Translations under genes and position numbers: made by a program
Part shown: positions 25,657 to 35,246 of the stretch, in pieces
Layout of the letters: every line of letters begins with the position of its first letter
Numbering within the stretch: position 1 is the stretch's first letter
Assembly (NCBI RefSeq): GCF_011038845.1
Contig: NZ_JAAKDW010000002.1
Location: 62,001 to 126,000 of the forward strand
Source of the DNA: Enterococcus sp. ZJ1622
Lineage (GTDB): Bacteria; Bacillota; Bacilli; Lactobacillales; Enterococcaceae
DNA: 64,000 bases
Reading direction: 5' to 3'
Notes under the pieces: model-generated
What the model was told of the DNA's origin: nothing
The model's database searches: none
Seen by the model: only the letters and a program-made list of their open reading frames with translations

Positions 25657-26572
25657 ATTTTTGGGTGATCGCCAGTGCTTTTTTTGTATTCGCAAAATGC
25701 AGTTTAGCATAGTTGCCTAGCAGAGGCATCCCGCCTTTTCTCAGAATCTCAGCAGCCACTTGATCGGATGCTGTCCCGGCACCAGAAGGAAGGGTGAGAC
25801 CCAGCTCTTCAGAAGCACGAGCCAGTTCTTCTAAGAAGCTAGCACGACTGATGATGGATGCTGCTGCAACGGCTAGATGATACTGCTCGCCTTTTGTGAC
25901 AAAATAAAGTTTTTCTTTGATCTGGTTTTTCTCTGACTGAACGTATTTTTTAAAATTTGCTTCTGGCGTGAATTGGTCGATCAGAATCGCTTCTGGTTTT
26001 GTCGGAGCGATTTTCTGCAAAAGCAGATGGATCGCCTGATTGTGCAATGCGACTTTCATTCGGACCGCATTATATGTCGGCTGGATCTCATTGTATTTTT
26101 TCGGAGACAGGACTAACAACTGATAAGGGATCGTCTCTTTTAAAATCTTCGCCAGCTGGATGATCTGCGAATCTTTCAGTTCCTTCGAATCTCGAACGCC
26201 CATACGCTGCAGTTGAGCTAATTGTGTTCGATCGACATAAGCTGCGCACACCGTCAAAGGGCCGAAATAACTGCCGTTTCCTACCTCGTCGCTGCCTAAG
26301 ACAGAAAGCTGCTCAAGGTGAGCTGGAAGAGAGGAGGGTGCCTTTTTCGCTTTAGCAGGAGTGGCCTGTGCTTCTCCCCAACGGTTTGCTTCTGCTTGCG
26401 CATTCGCGCCTTGAAACATCACTTTTCCTGAAGTATAGGCAGTGATCGTCGTACCGTTTTTTTTAGCTGCAAAGATTGTATAAGGGATTTTTTTGGGTAA
26501 TAAAAAACGCTGATACGCTTCTTTCATTTTTTCGATTTGCTGTTTTGAAGTTTTGATGATTACGTTGCTCAT
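25655..26572 (-). CDS. rnhC: Ribonuclease HIII
   Basis: 305-residue cytosolic RNase that removes RNA from RNA/DNA hybrids. The N-terminal ~80 residues are the TBP-like substrate-binding domain of type HIII enzymes (DUF3378). The catalytic domain begins with the DEVGNGSYFGPL motif holding the first Asp-Glu pair, and continues through RDSKELKDS, AILIDQF and AAASIISRASF. AAGGAG lies six bases before the ATG at 26572; an upstream in-frame ATG lacks a ribosome site. It is divergent from zapA, a neighbour arrangement also seen in Bacillus. Confidence 0.93.
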   Translation of the reverse strand: MSNVIIKTSKQQIEKMKEAYQRFLLPKKIPYTIFAAKKNGTTITAYTSGKVMFQGANAQAEANRWGEAQATPAKAKKAPSSLPAHLEQLSVLGSDEVGNGSYFGPLTVCAAYVDRTQLAQLQRMGVRDSKELKDSQIIQLAKILKETIPYQLLVLSPKKYNEIQPTYNAVRMKVALHNQAIHLLLQKIAPTKPEAILIDQFTPEANFKKYVQSEKNQIKEKLYFVTKGEQYHLAVAAASIISRASFLEELARASEELGLTLPSGAGTASDQVAAEILRKGGMPLLGNYAKLHFANTKKALAITQK

Positions 26573-26793
26573 GGCGTGCTCCTTCATTTTTCGTTTAGAA
26601 ACAAACGGATGGCTGATGGTTCACGATCCAAAGCATCAGGTGACAAGAAGATGCAGGAAGAAGAACGTGAGACATAGCATTTTTCCAAAGTTTATCATAT
26701 AATAGTTAAGTATGTGAAAAGAAAATTTGTGTATAGCTGAGAAATAACCGACTTCATGGTACACTATATAAGAATTTTATCAAGAGGAGGGAA

Positions 26794-27240
26794 ATGATTC
26801 GTATGGCGCACGAAAAAACACGCTACAAAGCAGTAATTGCCAACCAGACATATACGATTATCGGACGCGAAACGAAGCATCATATGGACATTGTGACGAA
26901 ACTGATCAATGACCAGCTCGCTGAATTGAAACAATTGTCGCCTCAAATCGACAACGAACAAGCAGCGATCCTGATGGCCGTTAATGCGCTCTCGGATCAA
27001 TTGAAGAAACAAGAAAGAATTCTGGAGCTTGAGGAAGAAACAGCCAAGCTGAAGAAAAAAATGATCAAATTCACCGAAATGGAAAATCGGATAAAACGGA
27101 TCGAAGCAATCGAAAACGAAGCACGTGAAGTATTAAAAGAAAATGGTCAAACCGATCATGAAATCAAGAATCATGTGGAAGCACAGCAGATTCTGAATGA
27201 GAAAAGAAAAGGCCAGATCAAGCAAAAGGCTTCGCAATAG
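26794..27240 (+). CDS. zapA: Cell division protein ZapA
   Basis: 148 residues (145 if the ATG at 26803 is used; AGGAGGG is 2 bases from the first ATG and 11 from the second). The N-terminal ZapA fold is visible (YKAVIANQTYTIIGRE...HMDIVTKLINDQL) and a long coiled coil follows (ILELEEETAKLKKKMIKF). ZapA binds FtsZ and bundles protofilaments at the division site. It heads the zapA-cvpA-mutS2 cluster, conserved across Bacilli. Confidence 0.9.
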   Translation: MIRMAHEKTRYKAVIANQTYTIIGRETKHHMDIVTKLINDQLAELKQLSPQIDNEQAAILMAVNALSDQLKKQERILELEEETAKLKKKMIKFTEMENRIKRIEAIENEAREVLKENGQTDHEIKNHVEAQQILNEKRKGQIKQKASQ

Positions 27241-27303
27241 CAGATCTGTGCTTGTTATCAAGTGATTTTAGTTACAGTTACATGGAAGAGAAAGGAACAT
27301 GGC

Positions 27304-27852
27304 ATGCTGAGTCTGTTGATTTTATTTATTTTGCTGATTGCGTTTTTTTCCGGGGCACGTCGAGGATTCGCGTTGCAAGTAGTCTATACGATCGGCTACT
27401 TCCTGTCGTTTCTCGCTGCGCAGTATTTTTATAAACCATTGGCCAGTCATCTGGAATTATATATTCCTTACCCGGCAGTCACGCCGAATTCAAAGCTAGT
27501 TTTTTTCGATCAGGCATTTTCGTTTCGATTGGATGAAGCTTTTTATGCAGGAACAGCTTTCTTGATAATTCTGGTGATAGGCTGGCTGTTGACTCGCTTT
27601 GTAGGGATCTTTGTCCACGGATTGACATATCTCCCGATACTGAAACAAGCTGATTGGATAGCAGGAGGTTTGCTATCTTTGATCGTTGCTTATGTGACTT
27701 TGTTTTTGATCCTGCGGTTATTGTCCTTCGTTCCGATAGAAGGGATCCAAAATCAGTTCAGCGGCAACAGCTTGGCACGTTTTATGGTAGAAAATACACC
27801 GATATTGACGGATAAAATCTATGATCTGTGGGTAACGAAAGTATTGAATTAG
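27304..27852 (+). CDS. CvpA family membrane protein
   Basis: 182-residue protein with four predicted membrane segments, starting MLSLLILFILLIAFFSGARRGF, the usual opening of CvpA (colicin V production) proteins. Function in Firmicutes is not established; relatives affect envelope stress and biofilm. The start at 27304 has AGAAAGGA upstream; the longer frame from 27262 is rejected. It lies between zapA and mutS2. Confidence 0.85.
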   Translation: MLSLLILFILLIAFFSGARRGFALQVVYTIGYFLSFLAAQYFYKPLASHLELYIPYPAVTPNSKLVFFDQAFSFRLDEAFYAGTAFLIILVIGWLLTRFVGIFVHGLTYLPILKQADWIAGGLLSLIVAYVTLFLILRLLSFVPIEGIQNQFSGNSLARFMVENTPILTDKIYDLWVTKVLN

Positions 27853-27937
27853 TGATAAATAAGCCGTTTAGTGAAAAAGGTGCTGCGTCTCGTTATTGGC
27901 ACAGCCCTCTTTTTATAGTGAAAGATAAGGTGATAAA

Positions 27938-30298
27938 GTGAATAACCGAATCCTTGAAACATTGGAATTTGAAAAAGTGAAACAAATGGTCCGCCAGTTT
28001 ATCGTGACTGCACAGGGAAATGAAGAACTGGCGAAACTGATACCTGTGAGTGAAAGCCAGACGATGACAAACTGGCTCCAGGAAACAGAAGATGGGTTGA
28101 AAGTCCAGCGCTTGCGTGGTGGTATCCCTATCCCGAAACTGGAAAATATCCGTCCGCATATGAAACGTATCGAGATCGGCGCTGACCTTAATGGGGTAGA
28201 GCTCGCTCAAGTATCTCGAGTATTGTCCACGACAAGTGAACTGCATCGTTTCATTGACGATCTGTCAGATAGCGAAATCGAATTTGCTCGACTCTATCTG
28301 TGGGCTGAGCAGCTAGTGACGATCCCGCTTTTGAGTCGTCGTCTGAAAGAAGCAATCGATGATGATGGACGAGTAACAGATGATGCTTCTTCGGAATTGA
28401 AGATGATCCGCCAGAATATCCGTCGCAGTGAACAGGCAGTCAGAGAACAGTTAGATGGCATCGTTCGTGGGAAAAATGCAAAATATCTAAGTGATGCGAT
28501 CATCACGATGCGAAATGATCGGTATGTCATTCCTGTCAAGCAAGAATATCGAGGCGTATTCGGTGGTGTCGTTCATGATCAGAGTGCTTCCGGACAGACC
28601 TTGTTTGTCGAACCGAAACAAGTCGTTGATTTGAATAATCGTCTGCGACAGTATCAAATCGCTGAGCGAAATGAGATCCAGCGAATCTTGAGCGAATTAT
28701 CGGCTGAACTTGTACCGCATCGCAAAGAAATCATCCATAATGCGTACGTCATCGGTAAGATGGACTTGATGAATGCGAAAGCTCGATTCGGGAAAGAATT
28801 GAAAGCGATCGTTCCGCAAATCAGTGAAGAAAACCATGTAGTACTGAAACAGGCAAGACATCCACTGATCGATCAGGAAAAAGTCGTACCGAATGACATC
28901 ACGATCGGAGAAAATTACCAGGCGATCGTTATCACAGGGCCTAACACAGGTGGGAAAACGATCACTTTGAAAACATTAGGACTATTGCAGCTGATGGGGC
29001 AAGCAGGGTTGCCTATCCCAGCTGAGGAAGAAAGCCGTATCGGTGTGTTCGAAGAAATATTTGCTGATATCGGGGACGAACAGTCGATTGAGCAAAGTTT
29101 ATCGACCTTTTCTTCCCATATGACAAATACAGTCGATATTTTAGAAAGAGTAAATGAAAAGAGCTTAGTATTGTTTGATGAACTGGGAGCCGGCACAGAC
29201 CCGCAAGAAGGTGCAGCCTTAGCAATCGCGATCTTAGATGATCTCGGCAAGAAATCTGCTTACGTGATGGCAACGACTCATTATCCTGAACTCAAAGTCT
29301 ATGGGTATAATCGGGCAAACACGATCAATGCAAGTATGGAATTTGACGTGGATACATTGAGTCCGACGTATCATTTGCTGATCGGTGTGCCTGGACGAAG
29401 CAACGCATTTGAGATCTCTAGTCGTTTGGGATTGGCAAAAGAAGTGATTGACGCAGCGAAACAGCTGATGAATGACGAAAGCCAGGATCTGAATGAAATG
29501 ATCACAGACTTGGAAAACCGCAGGAAAATGGCAGAGACAGAATATCTGGAAATGCGTCATTACGTAGATGAAGCGCAGCAGCTTTATGACAACTTGAAAG
29601 AAGCGTACAGCTATTTCTTCGAAGAACGTGAAAAAGAACTGGATAAAGCCAAAAAACAAGCGAACCAAGTAGTGACAGAAGCAGAAGAAAAAGCAGAAAA
29701 AATCATTGCTGATATCCGTAAAATGCAGCAGCAGATCGGACAAGGCAACGTCAAAGAACATCAGCTGATCGATGCGAAAACACAACTGTCGAATCTCCAT
29801 CAAGAAGAAAAGCTGAAGAAAAACAAAGTACTGAAAAAAGCAAAAGAACAAAAGACATTGAAACCAGGCGACGAAGTGCTAGTGACGACGTATGGACAAC
29901 GCGGGACTCTGCTGCGTAAAAATGGCGATCAGTGGCAAGTGGAGATCGGTATCCTGAAAATGAATGTGTCAGAAGACGAATTGACACCTGTTGCGCCGCA
30001 AAAAGAACCGAAGCAGCGCGCTATCCATGCAGTACGCTCAGAATCAAGCAGTCATGTGCCGAATCAGCTTGATCTCAGAGGGAAACGATATGAAGAAGCA
30101 CTCAATGAGGTGGACCAGTATCTTGATTCCGCTATCTTAGCAGGTTATCCTCAAGTAACGATCGTTCACGGAAAAGGAACCGGCGCTTTGCGTAAAGGAA
30201 TCACAGAGTTCCTCAAAAATCATCGAAGCGTGAAAAGCTTTGAATTTGCTCCGGCAAATCAAGGAGGAAATGGCGCAACGATCGTGAAATTTAAATAA
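27938..30298 (+). CDS. mutS2: MutS2 endonuclease / ribosome-rescue ATPase
   Basis: 786 residues. It lacks the mismatch-recognition domains of MutS and has the core, clamp and ATPase (Walker A GPNTGGKT about residue 334, Walker B LVLFDELGAGTDP, HYPELK), a long coiled coil (~510-630), a KOW-like segment and the C-terminal Smr nuclease domain (LDLRGKRYEEAL, HGKGTGALRKG). It was first assigned to suppression of recombination and more recently to splitting collided ribosomes. Start is GTG with AAGGTG upstream. Confidence 0.94.
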   Translation: MNNRILETLEFEKVKQMVRQFIVTAQGNEELAKLIPVSESQTMTNWLQETEDGLKVQRLRGGIPIPKLENIRPHMKRIEIGADLNGVELAQVSRVLSTTSELHRFIDDLSDSEIEFARLYLWAEQLVTIPLLSRRLKEAIDDDGRVTDDASSELKMIRQNIRRSEQAVREQLDGIVRGKNAKYLSDAIITMRNDRYVIPVKQEYRGVFGGVVHDQSASGQTLFVEPKQVVDLNNRLRQYQIAERNEIQRILSELSAELVPHRKEIIHNAYVIGKMDLMNAKARFGKELKAIVPQISEENHVVLKQARHPLIDQEKVVPNDITIGENYQAIVITGPNTGGKTITLKTLGLLQLMGQAGLPIPAEEESRIGVFEEIFADIGDEQSIEQSLSTFSSHMTNTVDILERVNEKSLVLFDELGAGTDPQEGAALAIAILDDLGKKSAYVMATTHYPELKVYGYNRANTINASMEFDVDTLSPTYHLLIGVPGRSNAFEISSRLGLAKEVIDAAKQLMNDESQDLNEMITDLENRRKMAETEYLEMRHYVDEAQQLYDNLKEAYSYFFEEREKELDKAKKQANQVVTEAEEKAEKIIADIRKMQQQIGQGNVKEHQLIDAKTQLSNLHQEEKLKKNKVLKKAKEQKTLKPGDEVLVTTYGQRGTLLRKNGDQWQVEIGILKMNVSEDELTPVAPQKEPKQRAIHAVRSESSSHVPNQLDLRGKRYEEALNEVDQYLDSAILAGYPQVTIVHGKGTGALRKGITEFLKNHRSVKSFEFAPANQGGNGATIVKFK

Positions 30299-30343
30299 AA
30301 CTTACTAAATGTAAGCAGATGATTCGTCTGTTTTCAGCAAACA

Positions 30344-30352
30344 TGCTATACT
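30344..30352 (+). promoter_or_regulatory. trxA extended -10 promoter
   Basis: TGCTATACT is an extended -10 (TGn plus TATACT). No good -35 is visible at 16-18 bases. The transcript would begin about 28 bases before the trxA start. Confidence 0.6.
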
Positions 30353-30385
30353 CACTGTAGACTATAAAAAATGGAGGTCTTTGGT

Positions 30386-30700
30386 ATGTCACAAGTAGTT
30401 ACAGACAAGACATTTAACGAAGAAACAGATAAAGGACTAGTGTTGATCGACTTTTGGGCAACTTGGTGTGGTCCTTGTCGCATGCAAGCACCTATCTTGG
30501 ATCAATTAGAACAAGAATATGATGAAGATGAATTCAGAATTGCAAAAATGGATGTAGATGAAAATCCAGCAACACCACAACAATTCGGAATCATGAGTAT
30601 CCCGACTCTTCTATTGAAAAAAGACGGACAAGTAGTTGAAAAAGCAGTTGGCGTTCATTCAAAAGAACAATTACGCCAAATGATCGATCAATACTTATAA
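30386..30700 (+). CDS. trxA: Thioredoxin
   Basis: 104-residue cytosolic thiol-disulfide carrier with the active site W27-C28-G29-P30-C31, preceded by VLIDFWAT, and the cis-Pro in SIPTLLL. It reduces ribonucleotide reductase and other targets and is itself reduced by TrxB. GGAGGT lies before the ATG at 30386; the in-frame upstream ATG at 30371 would be inside the ribosome site. Single-gene unit with its own extended -10 promoter and terminator, just upstream of uvrC. Confidence 0.95.
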   Translation: MSQVVTDKTFNEETDKGLVLIDFWATWCGPCRMQAPILDQLEQEYDEDEFRIAKMDVDENPATPQQFGIMSIPTLLLKKDGQVVEKAVGVHSKEQLRQMIDQYL

Positions 30701-30721
30701 AAGTCAATAGGACCAAATAAA

Positions 30722-30761
30722 GCTGAGACATGAATCGAAAGGTTGATGTCTCGGTTTTTTT
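30722..30761 (+). terminator. Intrinsic terminator of trxA
   Basis: Stem GCTGAGACAT / ATGTCTCGG with a further ATC/GGT pairing, seven T. Confidence 0.9.
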
Positions 30762-30839
30762 GCGAAGATTTTTATGTTATGGTCTTATCTGATCCCTATA
30801 AAAACAAAGGAATAAGACACACTGTTTTTTTGACAAGCA

Positions 30840-30848
30840 TGCTATAAT
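30840..30848 (+). promoter_or_regulatory. uvrC extended -10 promoter
   Basis: TGCTATAAT is a consensus extended -10. A TTGACA lies only seven bases upstream, too close to serve as its -35. Confidence 0.6.
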
Positions 30849-30880
30849 AACTATACTTGAAACGAGAAGGGGAGTATCCG

Positions 30881-32659
30881 ATGAATGAACGTATCAAAAA
30901 CAAATTAGCTTTACTTCCTGATCAGCCTGGCTGCTATTTGATGAAAGACAAGAATGGGACGATCATCTATGTCGGCAAGGCCAAAGTATTGAAGAACCGG
31001 GTGCGCTCCTATTTTACAGGGAGCCACAATACGAAAACCGAACGTTTAGTCAGCGAGATCGAAGACTTTGAATATATCGTCACAGAGTCGAATATCGAGG
31101 CTTTATTGTTAGAAATCAATTTGATCAAGAAAAACGATCCTAAATATAACATCATGTTGAAGGATGACAAAACGTATCCTTTTCTTAAAATCACGAATGA
31201 GAAATATCCGCGTTTAGTCATCACACGAAAAGTATTGAAAGATAAAGCAACTTATTTTGGTCCTTATCCAGATGTGGGCGCAGCGAATGAAACAAAAAAA
31301 ATCCTCGACCGATTGTTCCCGCTACGCAAATGCAAACCAAGCCAAACGAAAGAACCTTGTTTGTATTATCATTTAGGACAGTGCCTTTGCCCTTATTACT
31401 TTGATGTCGATCCGGAGGTCTATACGAAGATCGTTGAGGAAGTCAAAAGTTTTTTGAATGGCGGCCATGAAAAAATCGAGTCTGAGATCCATCAGAAAAT
31501 GGTCACAGCGGCAGAAAACATGGAATTTGAAAAAGCGGCAGAATACCGAGACCAGATCAGAGCCATCGAAACGATCATGACACGTCAAAAAATGACTAGT
31601 ACAGATCTGCTGGATCGGGACGTATTCGGTTATTCGATCGACAAAGGCTGGATGTGTGTCCAAGTGTTTTTTGTAAGACAAGGAAAATTAATCGAGCGAG
31701 ATGTCTCCATGTTTCCTTTTTATAATGAAGCAGAAGAAGACTTTTTGACGTACATCGGTCAGTTCTATCAAGAAAATGAGCATTTCATTCCCAAAGAAGT
31801 CTTGATCCCAGATACGATCGACAAGCCAAGTGTCGAAGTCTTGCTCGATACAAAAGTATTGCAGCCAAAACGAGGCGAGAAGAAGAAACTGGTAGAGCTG
31901 GCGAATAAAAACGCCACAGTTGCCCTGAATGAACGTTTTGACTTGATCGCCAGAAAACAAGAACGGACGATCGGAGCGGTTGAACGTTTAGGCAATGCGA
32001 TGAATATCCCGACCCCCGTGCGTATCGAATCCTTCGATAACTCGAATATCATGGGGACTAATCCTGTTGCTGCTATGGTCGTATTTATTGACGGAAAGCC
32101 GGCAAAAAAAGAATACCGAAAATATAAAATCAAAACAGTCACTGGACCAGACGACTATGCTTCGATGCGAGAAGTGATCTATCGCAGGTATTCAAGAGTC
32201 ATTCGGGAAGGATTGCCATTGCCTGATCTGATCTTGATCGATGGAGGAAAGGGACAAGTCGATGTAGCAAAAGATGTGCTGGAAAATCAGCTAGGCATCG
32301 ATATCCCAGTAGCTGGTATGGCGAAAAATGACAAACACAAAACAAATGAGTTGTTATTTGGCAATGAACTTGCGGTTATTCCTCTCGAACGGAATTCTCC
32401 AGAGTTTTTCCTGCTACAGCGTGTCCAAGATGAAGTCCATCGATTCGCCATCACTTTCCATCGGCAGTTGCGAAGCAAAAACAGCTTTGCTTCTCGTTTG
32501 GATGAGATCGAAGGACTGGGACCAAAACGAAAAAAACTGCTACTGAAAGAATTCAAATCATTGAAAAACATCACCGCAGCTACGATCGAAGAACTGCACG
32601 CGATCGGTTTACCGAAGAACGTGGCACAAAATGTTTTCGACCAATTACACCAGAAATAA
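30881..32659 (+). CDS. uvrC: Excinuclease ABC subunit C
   Basis: 592-residue nuclease of nucleotide excision repair that makes both incisions around a UvrAB-marked lesion. N-terminal GIY-YIG domain ([19 protein letters not shown], 3' cut), a Cys-rich stretch, the UVR motif near 200-230 ([17 protein letters not shown]) that binds UvrB, the RNase H-like 5' nuclease domain ([18 protein letters not shown]), and a C-terminal helix-hairpin-helix pair. AAGGGGAG fixes the ATG at 30881 over an in-frame upstream start. Confidence 0.95.
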   Translation: MNERIKNKLALLPDQPGCYLMKDKNGTIIYVGKAKVLKNRVRSYFTGSHNTKTERLVSEIEDFEYIVTESNIEALLLEINLIKKNDPKYNIMLKDDKTYPFLKITNEKYPRLVITRKVLKDKATYFGPYPDVGAANETKKILDRLFPLRKCKPSQTKEPCLYYHLGQCLCPYYFDVDPEVYTKIVEEVKSFLNGGHEKIESEIHQKMVTAAENMEFEKAAEYRDQIRAIETIMTRQKMTSTDLLDRDVFGYSIDKGWMCVQVFFVRQGKLIERDVSMFPFYNEAEEDFLTYIGQFYQENEHFIPKEVLIPDTIDKPSVEVLLDTKVLQPKRGEKKKLVELANKNATVALNERFDLIARKQERTIGAVERLGNAMNIPTPVRIESFDNSNIMGTNPVAAMVVFIDGKPAKKEYRKYKIKTVTGPDDYASMREVIYRRYSRVIREGLPLPDLILIDGGKGQVDVAKDVLENQLGIDIPVAGMAKNDKHKTNELLFGNELAVIPLERNSPEFFLLQRVQDEVHRFAITFHRQLRSKNSFASRLDEIEGLGPKRKKLLLKEFKSLKNITAATIEELHAIGLPKNVAQNVFDQLHQK

Positions 32660-32662
32660 AAA

Positions 32663-32704
32663 AGGGCACTTTACAAACCATGTAAAGTGTCCTATCATTT
32701 TTTT
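32663..32704 (+). terminator. Intrinsic terminator of uvrC
   Basis: 13-bp stem AGGGCACTTTACA / TGTAAAGTGTCCT, 5-base loop, then ATCATTTTTTT. Confidence 0.9.
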
Positions 32705-32721
32705 ATATCCAGAAAAAACAA

Positions 32722-32763
32722 GCGGGCATCGATGGGTTGATCAATGGAGTTCCCGTTTTTTTT
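32722..32763 (+). terminator. Second terminator-like hairpin ahead of the ABC exporter
   Basis: CGGG/CCCG outer pairs and ATCGAT / ATCAAT inner pairs (one mismatch), followed by eight T. It may back up the uvrC terminator or attenuate the following ABC genes. Confidence 0.5.
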
Positions 32764-32816
32764 ATTATTGAAATGTATCCGATTTATTTTCGGTGCGCAG
32801 AGACAGGAGTGAAGTA

Positions 32817-33716
32817 ATGTTAGAAGTACATGATTTGGTTAAGACATTTGGAAACTATACCGCTGTTGATCATGTGTCTTTTCAGATCCCAGATGGCAAG
32901 ATCATGGGTCTGATCGGACAAAATGGGGCGGGGAAGACGACGACTTTTCGTCTGATTTTGGATTTTTTGACGCAAGATCAGGGAGAAGTCTTATGGAACG
33001 GTCATCGATTAGGAGAAAAAGATTACGATATCATCGGTTATTTACCGGAAGAGCGAGGACTTTATCCAAAAGTGACGATCCAGGATCAACTACTGTATTT
33101 TGCCGAACTTAGAGGCAAATCAAGAAAAGAAATCGAACCGAAGATCGATTTCTGGATGGATAAATTCCAAGTCAAAGGTAAGAAAACAGACAAAGTGAAA
33201 TCCTTGTCCAAAGGGAACCAGCAGAAAGTCCAGCTGATCGCTACACTGATCCATGAACCGAAGCTGATCATCCTCGATGAACCATTCAGCGGGTTGGACC
33301 CGGTAAATGCCGAATTGCTGAAAGACGGTATTCTGGAATTGAAAGAACAGGGATCCTGTGTGATTTTCTCCAGCCATAACATGGATAACGTAGAAAAAAT
33401 CTGTGATCATCTGATCATGCTGAACAACGGGAAAATGGTCTTAAACGGAAAAGTCCATGAGATCCGTGAATCATTTGGCCGGACGAAACTGTTTCTGGAA
33501 TCCGGTTTGACCCGGGAAGAAGTAGCTGGGATCGATGGAGTCAAAGCAGTATCTGTCCGTGAAGACAACACGTTAGAAATCACATTGGAAGATCCAGATG
33601 CTGGGAAAGAGATCTTTACTCGAGCAACGCAGTTCGGTTATATCCCGATGTTCAACCAGCAGCCGCCGACTCTAGAAGAGATCTTCAAGCTGAAAGCAGG
33701 TGAAGCGCATGCGTAA
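32817..33716 (+). CDS. ABC transporter ATP-binding protein (NatA-like)
   Basis: 299-residue ATPase with Walker A GQNGAGKT (about residues 38-45), the unusual signature SLSKGNQQKVQL, Walker B LIILDEPFSGLDP and H-loop FSSHNM. The C-terminal extension (LEDPDAGKEIFTRATQFGYI) and SKGNQQK are typical of NatA/YhaQ-type exporters. GGAG then the ATG at 32817 fix the start. Its 3' end overlaps the permease start by eight bases. Na+ efflux is the family's best-known role, but drug or peptide export cannot be excluded. Confidence 0.85.
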   Translation: MLEVHDLVKTFGNYTAVDHVSFQIPDGKIMGLIGQNGAGKTTTFRLILDFLTQDQGEVLWNGHRLGEKDYDIIGYLPEERGLYPKVTIQDQLLYFAELRGKSRKEIEPKIDFWMDKFQVKGKKTDKVKSLSKGNQQKVQLIATLIHEPKLIILDEPFSGLDPVNAELLKDGILELKEQGSCVIFSSHNMDNVEKICDHLIMLNNGKMVLNGKVHEIRESFGRTKLFLESGLTREEVAGIDGVKAVSVREDNTLEITLEDPDAGKEIFTRATQFGYIPMFNQQPPTLEEIFKLKAGEAHA

Positions 33717-34971
33717 GTTTTGGATCATCACGAAAGATGTCTATTTGAAAAATGTCAAATCGATCTCCTTTCTGATCATGATCTTAGTTCCCTTTATCAT
33801 GATGGGTATTCTTTATATCGCGGGGAACTTTGCACAGCAAAACAGTGAAGTAAACAAAATCGGCGTTATTTCAGATAACGATGAAATTTCCCGGCAGCTT
33901 ACACAAGTCAAGACAAAAGAATTTGAATTCCAGAAATCAGACTCTGAAAAAAGTGCGCAAAAAGAACTTTCCGATGAGAAAATCGATGCGTACATGGTCG
34001 TCTCAGTTGAAAACGATGAAGTGAAGGGAACGATGTACAGTGAGAACTCTTTAGGGCAAAGCACACAGCTTCTGATCCAGCAGCAGCTGACAGGACTGCA
34101 GTCGATGATTCGTGCAAGCAAAATGGGCGTTTCTCCTGAAGAAGTAGCCAGTCTGAGCCAGCCTGCTGGTTTGACCAGACAAAAGATCAGCTTCAATAAT
34201 GACGGTAAAATGGTGATCGGTGAAGACAATTCTACAGTGCAATATGTCGTGAGTTATGTAGCAACGATTATTTTATTCATCATTATCCTGACCTATGCAC
34301 AGATCATCGCACAGGAAATCGCTTCTGAAAAAGGCACACGAATCATGGAAGTGATTCTGTCGAGTACGACAGCACAGAAACATTTTTACGGGAAATTGAC
34401 AGGTGTCTTATTGGTCGCAGTCACACAGATGGCTTTATATGGGGTGATTTTCGGCGTGGGCTATAGCCAGTTCAGGAATATGGATTTCGTCAAAAATATC
34501 TTGGACGGTATCTCAATGGATATGATCATCGGGCCTTTCTTGTGGTATTCACTCTTGTTCATGTTTTTCGGTATCTTGATCTTTTCTGTCCTTGCTGCCT
34601 TATGTGGCTCTCTTGTCAACAAAGCAGAAGACACAGCAAAAGCAATCTTGCCAGTAACCTACCTTTCCCTAGGCGGATATATGCTGGGGTTGATCTTAGG
34701 TGCATCTGATCCGAACAATATCGTGATTCGGGTAACATCATATATCCCGTTCCTCTCTTCTTATATCATGCCGGTTCGTTTGGCAAATGAAACTGTCGGG
34801 ATGGGTGGTGCTTTGATTTCTCTTATCTTGTTAGTTGCAGTGACGTTCGTCTTGATGTTGCTGTCAGCAAATATGTATAAATCAAATGTTCTTGTATACA
34901 GCGAAGGCGGCTTATGGACCTCCTTGAAACAATCCATCTCTATCATGAGAAATGAACGAAAAAAAGCTTGA
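33709..34971 (+). CDS. ABC-2 type permease (NatB-like)
   Basis: 420 residues with one N-terminal helix (ISFLIMILVPFIMMGILYIA), a large extracytoplasmic loop of about 140 residues, and five or six C-terminal helices, the NatB/YhaP plan. ATG at 33709 has AGGTGAAG upstream and overlaps the ATPase gene end. It pairs with the NatA-like ATPase. Together they are most likely an exporter of Na+ or an amphipathic compound. Confidence 0.85.
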   Translation: MRKFWIITKDVYLKNVKSISFLIMILVPFIMMGILYIAGNFAQQNSEVNKIGVISDNDEISRQLTQVKTKEFEFQKSDSEKSAQKELSDEKIDAYMVVSVENDEVKGTMYSENSLGQSTQLLIQQQLTGLQSMIRASKMGVSPEEVASLSQPAGLTRQKISFNNDGKMVIGEDNSTVQYVVSYVATIILFIIILTYAQIIAQEIASEKGTRIMEVILSSTTAQKHFYGKLTGVLLVAVTQMALYGVIFGVGYSQFRNMDFVKNILDGISMDMIIGPFLWYSLLFMFFGILIFSVLAALCGSLVNKAEDTAKAILPVTYLSLGGYMLGLILGASDPNNIVIRVTSYIPFLSSYIMPVRLANETVGMGGALISLILLVAVTFVLMLLSANMYKSNVLVYSEGGLWTSLKQSISIMRNERKKA

Positions 34972-35023
34972 TCGAAAAAACGGTCTTTCCTGTTTTTAGC
35001 GATCGTACAACTCGAATATTGGG

Positions 35024-35057
35024 AGCTGTGACAAAAGACTTGTCGCAGCTTTTTTTT
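35024..35057 (+). terminator. Intrinsic terminator of the NatAB-like unit
   Basis: 11-bp stem AGCTGTGACAA / TTGTCGCAGCT with one G-T pair and eight T. Confidence 0.9.
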
Positions 35058-35065
35058 CGAATAAA

Positions 35066-35136
35066 CGGTGTTCCAGAAGAAGGTTCTTCGAAAATAAACT
35101 GAGATTTCTTTAAGCTGCTCACTTCGGTCACACCTT
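35066..35136 (-). repeat. Short copy of the hairpin repeat family (minus orientation)
   Basis: On the minus strand it begins GGTGTGACCGAAGTGAGCAGC and ends GGAACACCGTTTATTCG, the same ends as the units of the array at 37213-37574 but with only about 70 bases and no GCTCCTCA loop. It lies just downstream of a terminator. Confidence 0.5.
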
Positions 35137-35186
35137 TTTTGTATAGACCAATAAAGGGTGGAAATGATATATTGGAAAGTTATGCG

Positions 35187-35215
35187 TTGAAATCGAAAGA
35201 CAATAAATCTATAAT
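35187..35215 (+). promoter_or_regulatory. fbp promoter
   Basis: -35 TTGAAA (35187-35192), 17-bp spacer, -10 TATAAT (35210-35215), about 25 bases before the ATG. Confidence 0.85.
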
Positions 35216-35246
35216 ATGAAGTATACCAATTTCTGGAGGCGTTTGA

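Noticed and set aside
29234-29851. 205-codon minus-strand frame
   Set aside because: Antisense to the coiled-coil part of mutS2; Phe/Cys-rich shadow translation of Glu/Lys-rich codons.
30830-30848. TTGACA plus TATAAT promoter before uvrC
   Set aside because: Only seven bases separate the boxes; the extended -10 is the better reading.
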